A stretch of DNA of 64,000 nucleotides from Ruegeria spongiae. Its GTDB lineage: Bacteria; Pseudomonadota; Alphaproteobacteria; Rhodobacterales; Rhodobacteraceae. The notes beneath the pieces are model-generated. The model worked only from the letters and a program-made list of their open reading frames with translations, was not told the origin of the DNA and ran no database searches. The stretch covers positions 1 through 64,000 of the forward strand of contig NZ_JAMFMB010000001.1 of assembly GCF_023502395.1 (NCBI RefSeq). The letters run 5' to 3'. Shown in pieces: positions 27,628 to 35,539 of this stretch (positions are counted from its first letter, which is position 1; each line of letters begins with the position of its first letter). The translations under genes were made by a program, and so were the position numbers.

Positions 27628-27930
27628 ATGCTGATCGTGACCGGAGTGATCGAGATCGCGCCCGAAGGGGTCGAGGCTGCCAAGGTGGCAGCACGGGCCA
27701 TGGTCGCCGAAACCATCAAGGAGGCGGGCGGTCTCACCTATGAGTTCAGCCAGGTGATCGGGTCCGAAACCCTGTTCCGGGTCTACGAGGAGTGGACGGA
27801 TCAGGCCGCGCTCGAGGCGCATTTCGCCGTGCCCCATATGGCGGTTTTTCAACAGGCGCTGGGGCAGGTGGGCGTTGTTTCGCGCGATGTCTATCGTGTC
27901 GTGGGCGGCGAAAAGCAGCCCCTGCGCTAA
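27628..27930 (+). CDS. Antibiotic biosynthesis monooxygenase (ABM) family protein
   Basis: A 100-residue dimeric alpha-beta barrel protein with the ABM pattern: MLIVTGVIEI start, an EAGGLTYEFSQV segment, RVYEEWTDQAALEAHFAVPH and the final strand. Such proteins include quinol monooxygenases like YgiN; activity here is unknown. GGGAGG lies upstream of ATG 27628. It follows the esterase by 25 bases and is probably co-transcribed. Confidence 0.82.
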   Translation: MLIVTGVIEIAPEGVEAAKVAARAMVAETIKEAGGLTYEFSQVIGSETLFRVYEEWTDQAALEAHFAVPHMAVFQQALGQVGVVSRDVYRVVGGEKQPLR

Positions 27931-27931
27931 G

Positions 27932-28369
27932 TCAGCCGGGGTCGCCCCACAACCAGTCTTCGGAAAATTCCACCGAGTTTCCGGCCGGATCGCGGACATA
28001 AAGCGATCTGGCCCCGTTGGGCCAGTCGAACTTCGTGTCGATCGTGACATTTGCTGCCGACAGTCGGGTCTGCATCTTCTCGATCGCGTCGCGGTCCATC
28101 GTGAAACACACATGTCCATGGCCGTGCGCGCCATGGGCGGGTACCGGCAGGCGGGGATTGTTGGGCGGCAGCACCGTCTGGTGCGGGTTGAAGATCAGCA
28201 GCACGGCTGGACCGACCCGGTAGAAGACATGGCGTTTGCCGATGCGCTGGATGCAGTCAAGTCCCAGCAACCTGCCATAAAACGCCTCGGCCAGGTCCAG
28301 ATCCTCGGCATAAAGCGTGGCTTCGAGAATGGCAGAGGGTGCGGGGGCGGGGGGCAATCTGTCGGTCAT
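27932..28369 (-). CDS. VOC/glyoxalase family protein
   Basis: A 145-residue vicinal oxygen chelate protein: LEATLYAEDLDLAEAFYGRL starts the first beta-alpha-beta module, HGHGHVCFTM and LYVRDPAGNSVEFSED carry the metal-ligand type His and Glu of the second. It is probably a metal-dependent lyase or dioxygenase-like enzyme, substrate unknown. ATG 28369 is chosen; an in-frame GTG at 28384 would overlap the pseudouridine synthase stop upstream. The two genes form a minus-strand pair. Confidence 0.83.
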   Translation of the reverse strand: MTDRLPPAPAPSAILEATLYAEDLDLAEAFYGRLLGLDCIQRIGKRHVFYRVGPAVLLIFNPHQTVLPPNNPRLPVPAHGAHGHGHVCFTMDRDAIEKMQTRLSAANVTIDTKFDWPNGARSLYVRDPAGNSVEFSEDWLWGDPG

Positions 28370-28380
28370 GCCCGAGTATA

Positions 28381-28956
28381 TCACCCGCGGCGGGGTCTGT
28401 CAGGCGGTGGCAGCGCCTCCCATCTGCCCGAGGCCAGCCCGTCCAGCGACCAGTCCCCGATCCGGCAGCGGATCAGCCGCAAGGTGGGGTGGCCCACCGC
28501 GGCGGTCATGCGCCGCACCTGCCGGTTGCGGCCTTCACGGAGGGTCAGTTCGATCCAGCTGTCGGGCACAGATTTGCGCACCCGGATTGGCGGCGACCGT
28601 TGCCAGAGACCTTCAGGCGTATCCATGAGACGCGCGCGGGCCGGGCGGGTCAGGCCGTCCTTTAACTCGACACCTTTTTGCAAGGCCGCAAGCGCTGCCT
28701 GATCCGGGATGCCCTCGACCTGGGCCCAATAGGTCTTGGCCATTTTGTGCTTCGGGTCCGCGATCCGCGCCTGCAGCCGCCCGTCATCGGTCAGCAGCAT
28801 CAGCCCTTCGCTGTCGCGATCCAGTCGTCCGGCCGGATAAACTCCGGGCAGATCAATGAACGCGGACAGGGTCCGGCGTGGGCTGTCGTCGCTGCCTTTG
28901 TCGGTGAATTGCGACAGCACGTCGAAAGGTTTGTTGAAACGGATGAACCAGCTCAT
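28381..28956 (-). CDS. 23S rRNA pseudouridine synthase, RluE-like
   Basis: A 191-residue RsuA/RluE-family enzyme converting a uridine of 23S rRNA to pseudouridine. It starts directly with the catalytic domain ([16 protein letters not shown]) and lacks an S4 domain, as RluE does. The catalytic motif is [15 protein letters not shown] with Asp46; KTYWAQVEG and [11 protein letters not shown] follow. The subgroup call rests on the short N-terminus and overall length. Confidence 0.87.
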   Translation of the reverse strand: MSWFIRFNKPFDVLSQFTDKGSDDSPRRTLSAFIDLPGVYPAGRLDRDSEGLMLLTDDGRLQARIADPKHKMAKTYWAQVEGIPDQAALAALQKGVELKDGLTRPARARLMDTPEGLWQRSPPIRVRKSVPDSWIELTLREGRNRQVRRMTAAVGHPTLRLIRCRIGDWSLDGLASGRWEALPPPDRPRRG

Positions 28957-29169
28957 GGCCCTGTCCTAGCGGGCGCGGCTATTGTGGGCAAGCATGTGGA
29001 TAACCGTCATGTCCCTGTTACGGTTGCCCGTTAGCAAGACGGCGATATGTTGTGGAAATTCAAGACTTGTCAGGACGGGACCACGATATATAGTTATATC
29101 AAAGGCAGGGGCGGGGCTCCCCGCTCTGATGTCACAAGAGGACAGAGCAGGGCGAGTGGAGAGTCAGGT

Positions 29170-29754
29170 ATGGATGGCGATTTCAGGACCGAATTTGTCA
29201 GGGAGCCAGGCGCCCTGAAACAGCACCCGGCGCTGGTGCTGAATGCTGATTACAGGCCGCTCTCTTATTATCCTTTGTCGCTGTGGGCCTGGCAGGACGC
29301 CATCAAGGCCGCGTGGCTGGATCGGGTGGATATTGTCGCGGAATATGACGAGGTTGTCCGAAGTCCGTCGACGGAAATCAGGATACCCTCAGTCGTTGTT
29401 CTGAAAGACTATGTAAAACCTCAAAAGCGCGTGGCCTTCACGCGCTTTAATTTGTTTCTGAGGGACGGTTTCCACTGCCAGTATTGCGGCAGCAAGGGCG
29501 ATCTGACCTTTGATCACGTGGTGCCCCGTGCGGCAGGCGGTGTCACTAGCTGGGAAAATGTGGTCGCAGCCTGTGCGCCCTGCAACCTGCGCAAAGGCTC
29601 GAAATCGCTGCGCCGCGCCGGGATGAGCCTGCGCAAACCCCCGCGTCGCCCACAAGCCGAGGAATTACGCAATACCGGTCGGAAATTTCCGCCCAACCAC
29701 CTGCATGAAAGCTGGATCGATTTCCTCTACTGGGATACCGAACTGGACGCGTGA
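29170..29754 (+). CDS. HNH endonuclease family protein
   Basis: A 194-residue protein with a beta-beta-alpha-metal HNH core: FHCQYCGSKGDLTFDHVVPR, with the zinc Cys pairs completed by CAPCNLRKGS. The N-terminal part (ALVLNADYRPLSYYPLSLWA) and the conserved length match a widespread stand-alone alphaproteobacterial HNH family thought to be housekeeping, but its DNA role is not established. ATG 29170 is chosen by similarity to that N-terminus; the frame is open back to 29047. Confidence 0.85.
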   Translation: MDGDFRTEFVREPGALKQHPALVLNADYRPLSYYPLSLWAWQDAIKAAWLDRVDIVAEYDEVVRSPSTEIRIPSVVVLKDYVKPQKRVAFTRFNLFLRDGFHCQYCGSKGDLTFDHVVPRAAGGVTSWENVVAACAPCNLRKGSKSLRRAGMSLRKPPRRPQAEELRNTGRKFPPNHLHESWIDFLYWDTELDA

Positions 29755-29763
29755 ACCGCAGGC

Positions 29764-29967
29764 CTACCGGTCGCACCGGGGTGGCAGACACACATCCTTG
29801 AGCATATGGTCGTCCAATTGGTCGACATGGATGGTGCGGCGTTTTCTTGGCCGCCTTTCACTGAGATACCATCGTAGCACACGGGTTTTGATGTCGACCG
29901 AGTTCAGGCCTGTCTTCGGGGCCGCGATGGGGGGCATCCTCGCCGGCAGAGCTGCTCGATTTTTCAC
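29764..29967 (-). pseudogene. DUF1127-like fragment
   Basis: The minus strand encodes a 67-residue frame ending in Arg-rich sequence and HVDQLDDHMLKDVCLPPR, resembling the LDDRLLxDIGLTR signature of DUF1127 proteins. The N-terminal half has no similarity I know and is antisense to the LysR remnant. Probably a degraded or rearranged DUF1127 gene. Confidence 0.35.
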
Positions 29968-30290
29968 TGATCAACCCGGGCGATTCCTATTGGCGCAGTT
30001 GGCTGGAACAGGCGGGCTGTGACGCCGCGCCACTGGATCGACTCACAGGCGCCGCGATGGCCTCACAGACCGAGCCGGCACAGGCGGCGATGGCCGGGCA
30101 CGGGATCGCGATGTTCTAACCGCGTTTCTTTACCCGGGACCTCAAGTCCGGCCGCCTGACCCAACCTTTCGAGCTGGTTGCGACAGACAGGATGGTGCAT
30201 TGGTTGGTTTGGCCGGAAGCGAGCAGAGATCGCTGCAAGATCAGTAACTTCCGCCTCTGTATTGAAGCGGAAACCGTGCAAGGTGCCCAG
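29952..30290 (+). pseudogene. LysR-type regulator remnant (effector-binding domain)
   Basis: Translating from 29952 gives LLDFSLINPGDSYWRSWLEQ, AGCDAAPLDRLTG, then QAAMAGHGIAMF, a TAA at 30117-30119, and in the same frame PRFFTRDLKSGRLTQPFELV and HWLVWPEASRDR. This is the C-terminal effector domain of a GcvA-like LysR regulator. The DNA-binding helix-turn-helix half is absent and the frame carries a stop, so it is a pseudogene. The rest of the 29755-30581 interval shows no further gene. Confidence 0.65.
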
Positions 30291-30581
30291 AAAACCGGGA
30301 ACGAACAGGTCCCTGTCGTTGGTGTCGAAACATAAACCACCCATGGACGGCCATGCTGGCTAGGCCTGTCACTTGATCAGCCATATAGCGGGCAGAAAAC
30401 CTGTAACTGCTTGGTTGCGGGCCGCATCGGTCGGTGCCGGTAAGTTTGCCAATTGAAGTTTGGAAAGAGCGGCTGGTCGGCCTCGTCTTTGCTGCGAATG
30501 TGGGTCATGATTGCTATACATCCAGAAGCTGATGGCGTATGACCCGTCAAAACAGCACCTGAAGCAAGGGGAGTGGGCAGA

Positions 30582-31145
30582 ATGTCTGAAGATTTCGAAC
30601 TGGATACCGATGATCTGAAGCGTCGTATGGACGGCTCGATGGCCAATCTGCGAACTGAGTTTGCGTCGCTGCGCACCGGCCGGGCCTCGGCCTCGATGCT
30701 GGAGCCGGTGATGGTGGATGCCTATGGCTCGATGACGCCGATCAACCAGGTCGGCACCGTCAACGTGCCCGAGTCACGCATGGTGACGGTGAATGTCTGG
30801 GACAAATCGCTGGTCGGCAAGGTCGAAAAGGCCATTCGCGAAAGCGGGTTGGGCATCAACCCGCAGCTTAACGGCACGATCATCATGCTGCCGATCCCGG
30901 AACTGAACGAGGAACGCCGCCGTGAGCTGGGCAAGGTGGCTGGGCACTATGCCGAAAGCGCACGCGTGGCGATCCGCAATGTGCGACGCGACGGGATGGA
31001 CCAGATCAAGAAAGCCAAGGCCGATGGCATGTCCGAGGATGACCAGAAATTCTGGGAAACCGAGGTGCAGGAACTGACCGACGAGATGATCAAGGCCGTC
31101 GATGCCGCATTGGAAAACAAACAAGCCGAAATCATGCAGGTATGA
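30582..31145 (+). CDS. frr: Ribosome recycling factor
   Basis: A 187-residue RRF that splits post-termination ribosomes together with EF-G. Typical features: [20 protein letters not shown] start, [40 protein letters not shown] and [20 protein letters not shown] 30582 has AGGGGAG upstream (30567-30573). It opens the frr-uppS-cdsA-dxr-rseP run. The usual upstream neighbour pyrH is not here; a LysR remnant lies there instead. Confidence 0.95.
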   Translation: MSEDFELDTDDLKRRMDGSMANLRTEFASLRTGRASASMLEPVMVDAYGSMTPINQVGTVNVPESRMVTVNVWDKSLVGKVEKAIRESGLGINPQLNGTIIMLPIPELNEERRRELGKVAGHYAESARVAIRNVRRDGMDQIKKAKADGMSEDDQKFWETEVQELTDEMIKAVDAALENKQAEIMQV

Positions 31146-31157
31146 ACGCGTCAGTCG

Positions 31158-31889
31158 ATGCCCAAGGATCCTTTCTCTGAAATGACTGGCGGGCCACGCC
31201 ACGTCGCGATCATCATGGATGGCAATGGCCGCTGGGCGCAGGCGCGCGGGCGACCGCGCCTCTTCGGGCATCATGCGGGCGCGCGCCGTGTGCGCGAAGT
31301 TGTCGAGGCTTGTCCCGATCTGGGCATCGAATATCTGACCATTTTCGCCTTTTCGACCGAGAACTGGAAGCGGACCCAAGTCGAAGTGGCGGGGCTGATG
31401 ACCCTGTTTCGCCGTTACATCACCAAAGAGACCCGCGCGCTGTCCGAACGCGGCGTTTGCGTGCGGTTCATCGGCGACCGGGTCCGGCTGGACAACAAGC
31501 TGGTCACGCTGATGGACACGCTTGAGGAAAAGACGCGCGACAATGCACGGGTGAACCTGACCATCGCGCTGAACTATGGTGGTCGCGACGAGGTGGCGCG
31601 CGCCACAAAGCGGTTGGCACAGGATGTGGCGCAAGGAAAGCTGAACCCCGACGACGTGGATGAAGAAACCCTGCCACGCTATCTTGATACCTGCGTGTTG
31701 CCGGACCCTGATCTGGTCATCCGTACCAGCGGCGAGGCGCGGATCTCGAATTTCCTGCTCTGGCAATCGGCCTATGCGGAGTATGAATTCATTGACACGC
31801 TGTGGCCGGACTTCACGGCCGATGAGTTGGGGCGCCTGTGTCGGAGCTATGGTGCCCGGGACCGACGCTTTGGTGCGGTACGCGCATGA
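31158..31889 (+). CDS. uppS: Undecaprenyl diphosphate synthase
   Basis: A 243-residue cis-prenyltransferase making the C55 lipid carrier for peptidoglycan and surface polysaccharides. The catalytic motif is AIIMDGNGRWAQARG (Asp21), then GHHAGARRVREVVE, TIFAFSTENWKR and the C-terminal IRTSGEARISNFLLWQSAY with TLWPDF. It starts 12 bases after frr and overlaps cdsA. Confidence 0.95.
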   Translation: MPKDPFSEMTGGPRHVAIIMDGNGRWAQARGRPRLFGHHAGARRVREVVEACPDLGIEYLTIFAFSTENWKRTQVEVAGLMTLFRRYITKETRALSERGVCVRFIGDRVRLDNKLVTLMDTLEEKTRDNARVNLTIALNYGGRDEVARATKRLAQDVAQGKLNPDDVDEETLPRYLDTCVLPDPDLVIRTSGEARISNFLLWQSAYAEYEFIDTLWPDFTADELGRLCRSYGARDRRFGAVRA

Positions 31890-32668
31890 GCGAGGGTAAA
31901 TGGTCCGATCTGGCGGCGCGGGTCGCGTCGACGGTTGTTCTGGTCGCGATCGCCGCGATCGAACTTTGGCTGGGTGGCTTGTGGTTCGAAAGTTTCATCG
32001 CCGCAGCCTGTGGCGTGATGATCTGGGAACTTGTGCGGATCATCGCCCCCGAGAAGCGTAGCGAAGCGGTTCATCTGGGCATCCTGACCGGGCTGGCGGT
32101 GCTGATCAGCTATCACGCCCCGGTGATTTTCCGATTGCCGATCCTTCTGGCACCGGTGCTTGTGGGCGTCGGGCAGGTCAAGGCGCGGCGCGGGCTTTAT
32201 GCTCTGTTTGCGCTGTGGATCAGCGCGGCGGGGCTGGGCTTTATCTCGATCCGGCTGAACATGGGCTTTGGCTGGATGCTGTGGCTGGTCGGTGTTGTGG
32301 TGGCCACCGATGTGGCCGGGTATTTCGTGGGAAAATCCATCGGCGGGCGCAAGTTCTGGCCGCGTGTGAGCCCAAAAAAGACCTGGTCGGGCATTGTCGG
32401 CGGCTGGATTGCAGCGGCGCTGGTCGGTGCGGTTGTTGCCATGCAGGTCGGGTTTGGTGTGCCGTTTGTGCTGGTCTCAGTGCTGGCGTCGATGGCCAGC
32501 CAGGCGGGCGACATGGCCGAAAGCGCGCTCAAGCGGAAGTGTAACGTCAAGGACAGTTCGAGCCTGATCCCCGGCCATGGCGGATTTCTCGACCGGTTCG
32601 ACGGCATGATGGGGGCGGCGCTCTTTGTGTTGATCGCGGGGCTGATCTATGCGCCGGGGCCGATGTAA
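31886..32668 (+). CDS. cdsA: Phosphatidate cytidylyltransferase
   Basis: A 260-residue multi-spanning membrane enzyme that makes CDP-diacylglycerol for phospholipid synthesis. About seven hydrophobic segments precede the family signature: SQAGDMAESALKRKCNVKDS followed by SLIPGHGGFLDRFDG, with the conserved Asp residues. ATG 31886 overlaps the uppS stop (ATGA); an earlier GTG lies inside uppS. Its stop overlaps the dxr ATG. Confidence 0.94.
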   Translation: MSEGKWSDLAARVASTVVLVAIAAIELWLGGLWFESFIAAACGVMIWELVRIIAPEKRSEAVHLGILTGLAVLISYHAPVIFRLPILLAPVLVGVGQVKARRGLYALFALWISAAGLGFISIRLNMGFGWMLWLVGVVVATDVAGYFVGKSIGGRKFWPRVSPKKTWSGIVGGWIAAALVGAVVAMQVGFGVPFVLVSVLASMASQAGDMAESALKRKCNVKDSSSLIPGHGGFLDRFDGMMGAALFVLIAGLIYAPGPM

Positions 32669-33840
32669 TGCGGCGGGTATCCATTCTGGGGGCCACCGGT
32701 TCGATCGGGCAGAACACCGTTGACCTGATTGCCCGAAACCCTGACCGGTTCCAGGTGGTGGCCCTGACCGGTGGCGCCAATATCGACCAGCTGGCGGCGG
32801 ATGCGCGTGCGTTGAAGGCGCAACTGGCCGTCACCGCCCATGCAGGGCATTACCAGGCCTTGCGCGCGGCGCTCTCGGGGACCGGAATCGAGGCCGCCGC
32901 CGGGCCAGAGGCGCTGATCGAAGCGGGCGCGCGGCCCGCCGATTGGGTGATGTCCGCGATTGTCGGCGCTGCCGGGCTGGCACCGGGATTGCGGGCGCTG
33001 GAACAGGGCGCAACGCTGGCGCTGGCCAACAAGGAATCGCTGGTCTGTGCCGGGCGGCTGGTGCTGGACACCGCGCAGCGTCACGCGGCGCGGCTTTTGC
33101 CGGTCGATAGTGAACATTCGGCGGTGTTCCAGGCTCTGATCGGCGAGGATATTTCGGCGGTGGAGCGTATCGTGATCACCGCCAGCGGCGGCGCGTTCCG
33201 CGACTGGCCGCTGGAGGCGCTGAAAGAAGCGACACTGGAACAGGCCTCGTCCCATCCCAATTGGGCGATGGGGCAGCGGATCACCATCGACAGCGCTTCC
33301 ATGTTTAACAAGGCACTGGAAGTTATCGAAACCAAAGAATATTTCGGCATATCGCCAGAGCAGATCGAAGTGATCGTTCACCCGGAATCGATCATCCATG
33401 CGATGGTCGGGTTCCGCGACGGGGCGCTGATGGCGCATCTGGGCGCACCCGATATGCGCCATGCGATCGGTTATGCTCTGAACTGGCCCGACCGGCGGCA
33501 CCTGCCGGTGGCGCGACTGGATCTGGCGCAACTGGCGCAGTTGAATTTCCGCGCGCCTGACGCTGCGCGCTATCCGGCGCTGGCACTGGCGCGGCAGGTG
33601 ATGCGGCGCGGCGGGTTGTCGGGGGCGGTGTTCAACGCCGCCAAGGAAAGGGCGCTGGATCACTTCATCGCGGGACGCATCGGTTTTCTTGAAATGGCGG
33701 CGACGGTCGAGGCGGTGCTCGACCGGTTTGAGACCGATCCGGGACTTATTGACGCCCCAATGACACTTGATAACGTGACGCAAACGGACCATCTCGCACG
33801 TATCCGGGCGGATGAAACCATCGGCGCAAGAGCAGGGTAG
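32668..33840 (+). CDS. dxr: 1-deoxy-D-xylulose 5-phosphate reductoisomerase
   Basis: A 390-residue NADPH enzyme for the second step of the MEP isoprenoid pathway, logically grouped with uppS. NADPH-binding ILGATGSIGQNTVDL at the start, NKESLVCAG, the metal/substrate segment LLPVDSEHSAVFQAL, SGGAFRDWP and MGQRITIDSASMFNKALEV are all present. It overlaps cdsA by one base. Confidence 0.96.
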   Translation: MRRVSILGATGSIGQNTVDLIARNPDRFQVVALTGGANIDQLAADARALKAQLAVTAHAGHYQALRAALSGTGIEAAAGPEALIEAGARPADWVMSAIVGAAGLAPGLRALEQGATLALANKESLVCAGRLVLDTAQRHAARLLPVDSEHSAVFQALIGEDISAVERIVITASGGAFRDWPLEALKEATLEQASSHPNWAMGQRITIDSASMFNKALEVIETKEYFGISPEQIEVIVHPESIIHAMVGFRDGALMAHLGAPDMRHAIGYALNWPDRRHLPVARLDLAQLAQLNFRAPDAARYPALALARQVMRRGGLSGAVFNAAKERALDHFIAGRIGFLEMAATVEAVLDRFETDPGLIDAPMTLDNVTQTDHLARIRADETIGARAG

Positions 33841-33844
33841 ACAT

Positions 33845-35197
33845 TTGGACATTCTAGGGATGATCCCGCAGTTCGGCGGACTTCTGTACACCATCATTGC
33901 CTTTGTGGTGGCGCTTTCGGTGATCGTTGCGGTCCACGAATACGGCCATTACATCGTCGGGCGCTGGTCCGGCATTCACGCCGAGGTGTTCTCGCTGGGC
34001 TTTGGTCCCGTCTTGTGGAGCCGGGTCGACCGCCACGGCACCCGTTGGCAATTCGCGCTGCTGCCCTTTGGTGGCTATGTAAAGTTTCTGGGTGACGCCA
34101 ATGCGGCCTCGGGCAAAGATGGCGCGGCGATGGACGCCCTCGAAGAGGACAACCCGCAGGCCCTGCGCGCTTCGATGCATGGCGCGCCGCTTTGGGCGCG
34201 GACCGCGACGGTGGCTGCGGGGCCTGTGTTCAACTTCATCCTGTCGATCATCGTTTTCGGCGCGATCTTCATGTTTCGCGGCGTGGCCAGCGACCCGCTG
34301 ACTGTGGGCGCGGTCGAGCCGCTGCCCAATGTGGTCGAGGAATTGCAGGTCGGCGATCGGATCACAGCGATCGACGGAGCCGTGGTGCCCGATATCGGCG
34401 ACACCAATGCCTGGGGCGATTTCATTGATGATCTGCAGCCCAAACCGGTGCTTGAATATGCGGTCGTTCGCGACGGGCAGGACGTGGTGGTGCAAGGCCC
34501 GTGGCTGTTTCCGCCACTGGTCAATGCGGTGGCGCCGCGCAGTGCCGCAATGGATATCGACCTGAAACCCGGTGATGTGATCACCGGCATTGACGGCGCG
34601 TCGATCTTTGCCTTTTCCGAGTTGAAAGAGGCGGTCGAAGGATCAGACGGCAAGGGGCTGCTGCTGGATGTCTGGCGCGATGGCGAGATGCTGGAGTTCG
34701 CGCTGGTGCCCCGCCGCACCGACGAACCGCAGCCTGATGGCGGCTTTGTCACCCATTGGCGGATCGGCATCGTTGGCGGCATGGCGCTGGAACCCGCGAC
34801 CGAGCGGGCAGGACCGGTGCACGCCCTGACCGAGGGGACCGAACAGACATGGCGGATCATCCGCGGTTCGGTTTCCGGCCTGTGGCACATGATCACCGGT
34901 GCGATCAGCACCTGCAATATTTCGGGCCCGATCGGCATCGCCGAGACCTCGGGCGCCATGGCAAGCCAAGGCGCTCAGAGCTTCATCTGGTTCATTGCGG
35001 TGCTGTCAGCGGCTGTAGGGTTGATGAACCTGTTCCCGATCCCGGCACTGGATGGCGGCCATCTGGTCTTTTACGCCTATGAGGCGGTGGTCGGCAAACC
35101 ACCCAGCGATCTGGCGCTTCGGGTGCTGATGACGGCGGGCATTTCCCTCATTCTCGGCTTGATGGTCTTTGCGTTCAGCAACGACCTGTTCTGCTGA
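33845..35197 (+). CDS. rseP: Site-2 intramembrane metalloprotease RseP
   Basis: A 450-residue inner-membrane zinc protease that releases envelope-stress signals by cutting anti-sigma factors inside the membrane. Zinc motif HEYGH (31-35), GFGPVLWSR, two PDZ regions (around 125-200 and 210-290) and the second metal motif LFPIPALDGGHL. The start is TTG 33845 (MDILGMIPQFGG...), which restores the family N-terminus and has AGGG upstream; ATG 33860 is the alternative. It lies next to bamA, consistent with outer-membrane stress surveillance. Confidence 0.93.
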   Translation: MDILGMIPQFGGLLYTIIAFVVALSVIVAVHEYGHYIVGRWSGIHAEVFSLGFGPVLWSRVDRHGTRWQFALLPFGGYVKFLGDANAASGKDGAAMDALEEDNPQALRASMHGAPLWARTATVAAGPVFNFILSIIVFGAIFMFRGVASDPLTVGAVEPLPNVVEELQVGDRITAIDGAVVPDIGDTNAWGDFIDDLQPKPVLEYAVVRDGQDVVVQGPWLFPPLVNAVAPRSAAMDIDLKPGDVITGIDGASIFAFSELKEAVEGSDGKGLLLDVWRDGEMLEFALVPRRTDEPQPDGGFVTHWRIGIVGGMALEPATERAGPVHALTEGTEQTWRIIRGSVSGLWHMITGAISTCNISGPIGIAETSGAMASQGAQSFIWFIAVLSAAVGLMNLFPIPALDGGHLVFYAYEAVVGKPPSDLALRVLMTAGISLILGLMVFAFSNDLFC

Positions 35198-35284
35198 GTT
35201 CCTCCCTCTTCTTGCCGCAGGTCTGCCCCAGTCTCGCCATATTCCGACGTTAATTTATAGCCATTCATTCATTGGGGGTTTGCC

Positions 35285-35410
35285 ATGCAGACACTTCAGC
35301 ATTCCTATCGCGGCCTGAGCCTTCTTTTTGAGCTGAACTGGGACCGTCTTCTGTTTCTGGGCGCGCTTGGGGCGGGTCTTGCCATGGGCGCATATCTCAA
35401 CAGTTTCTGA
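35285..35410 (+). CDS. 41-residue membrane microprotein
   Basis: ATG 35285, preceded by TTGGGGGT, encodes 41 residues: MQTLQHSYRGLSLLFELNWD, a hydrophobic segment RLLFLGALGAGLAMGAYL and NSF. One membrane span is predicted. Codon use matches the host and an intrinsic terminator follows 23 bases after the stop, supporting a real gene. Function unknown. Confidence 0.65.
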   Translation: MQTLQHSYRGLSLLFELNWDRLLFLGALGAGLAMGAYLNSF

Positions 35411-35432
35411 TTCTCAGCGACCAATAATCCAA

Positions 35433-35470
35433 AAAGGCACGCAAACCGAAAGGTTGCGTGCCTTTGGTGT
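35433..35470 (+). terminator. Rho-independent terminator with GAAA tetraloop
   Basis: AAAGGCACGCAA (35433-35444) pairs with TTGCGTGCCTTT (35454-35465); ACC/GGT extends the stem to a GAAA tetraloop with one bulged A. GGTGTTTTG follows. It separates the rseP/microprotein unit from bamA. Confidence 0.8.
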
Positions 35471-35471
35471 T

Positions 35472-35500
35472 TTGACAACGCGCTTCAATCCCGCTACTGA
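35472..35500 (+). promoter_or_regulatory. Candidate bamA promoter
   Basis: TTGACA (35472-35477) is a perfect -35; 17 bases later TACTGA (35495-35500) is a weak -10. Placement right after the terminator and 40 bases before bamA fits an independent promoter. Confidence 0.4.
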
Positions 35501-35539
35501 AAAGCAAAAATAGCGGTTTGAAATCGGGTAGTACATAAA

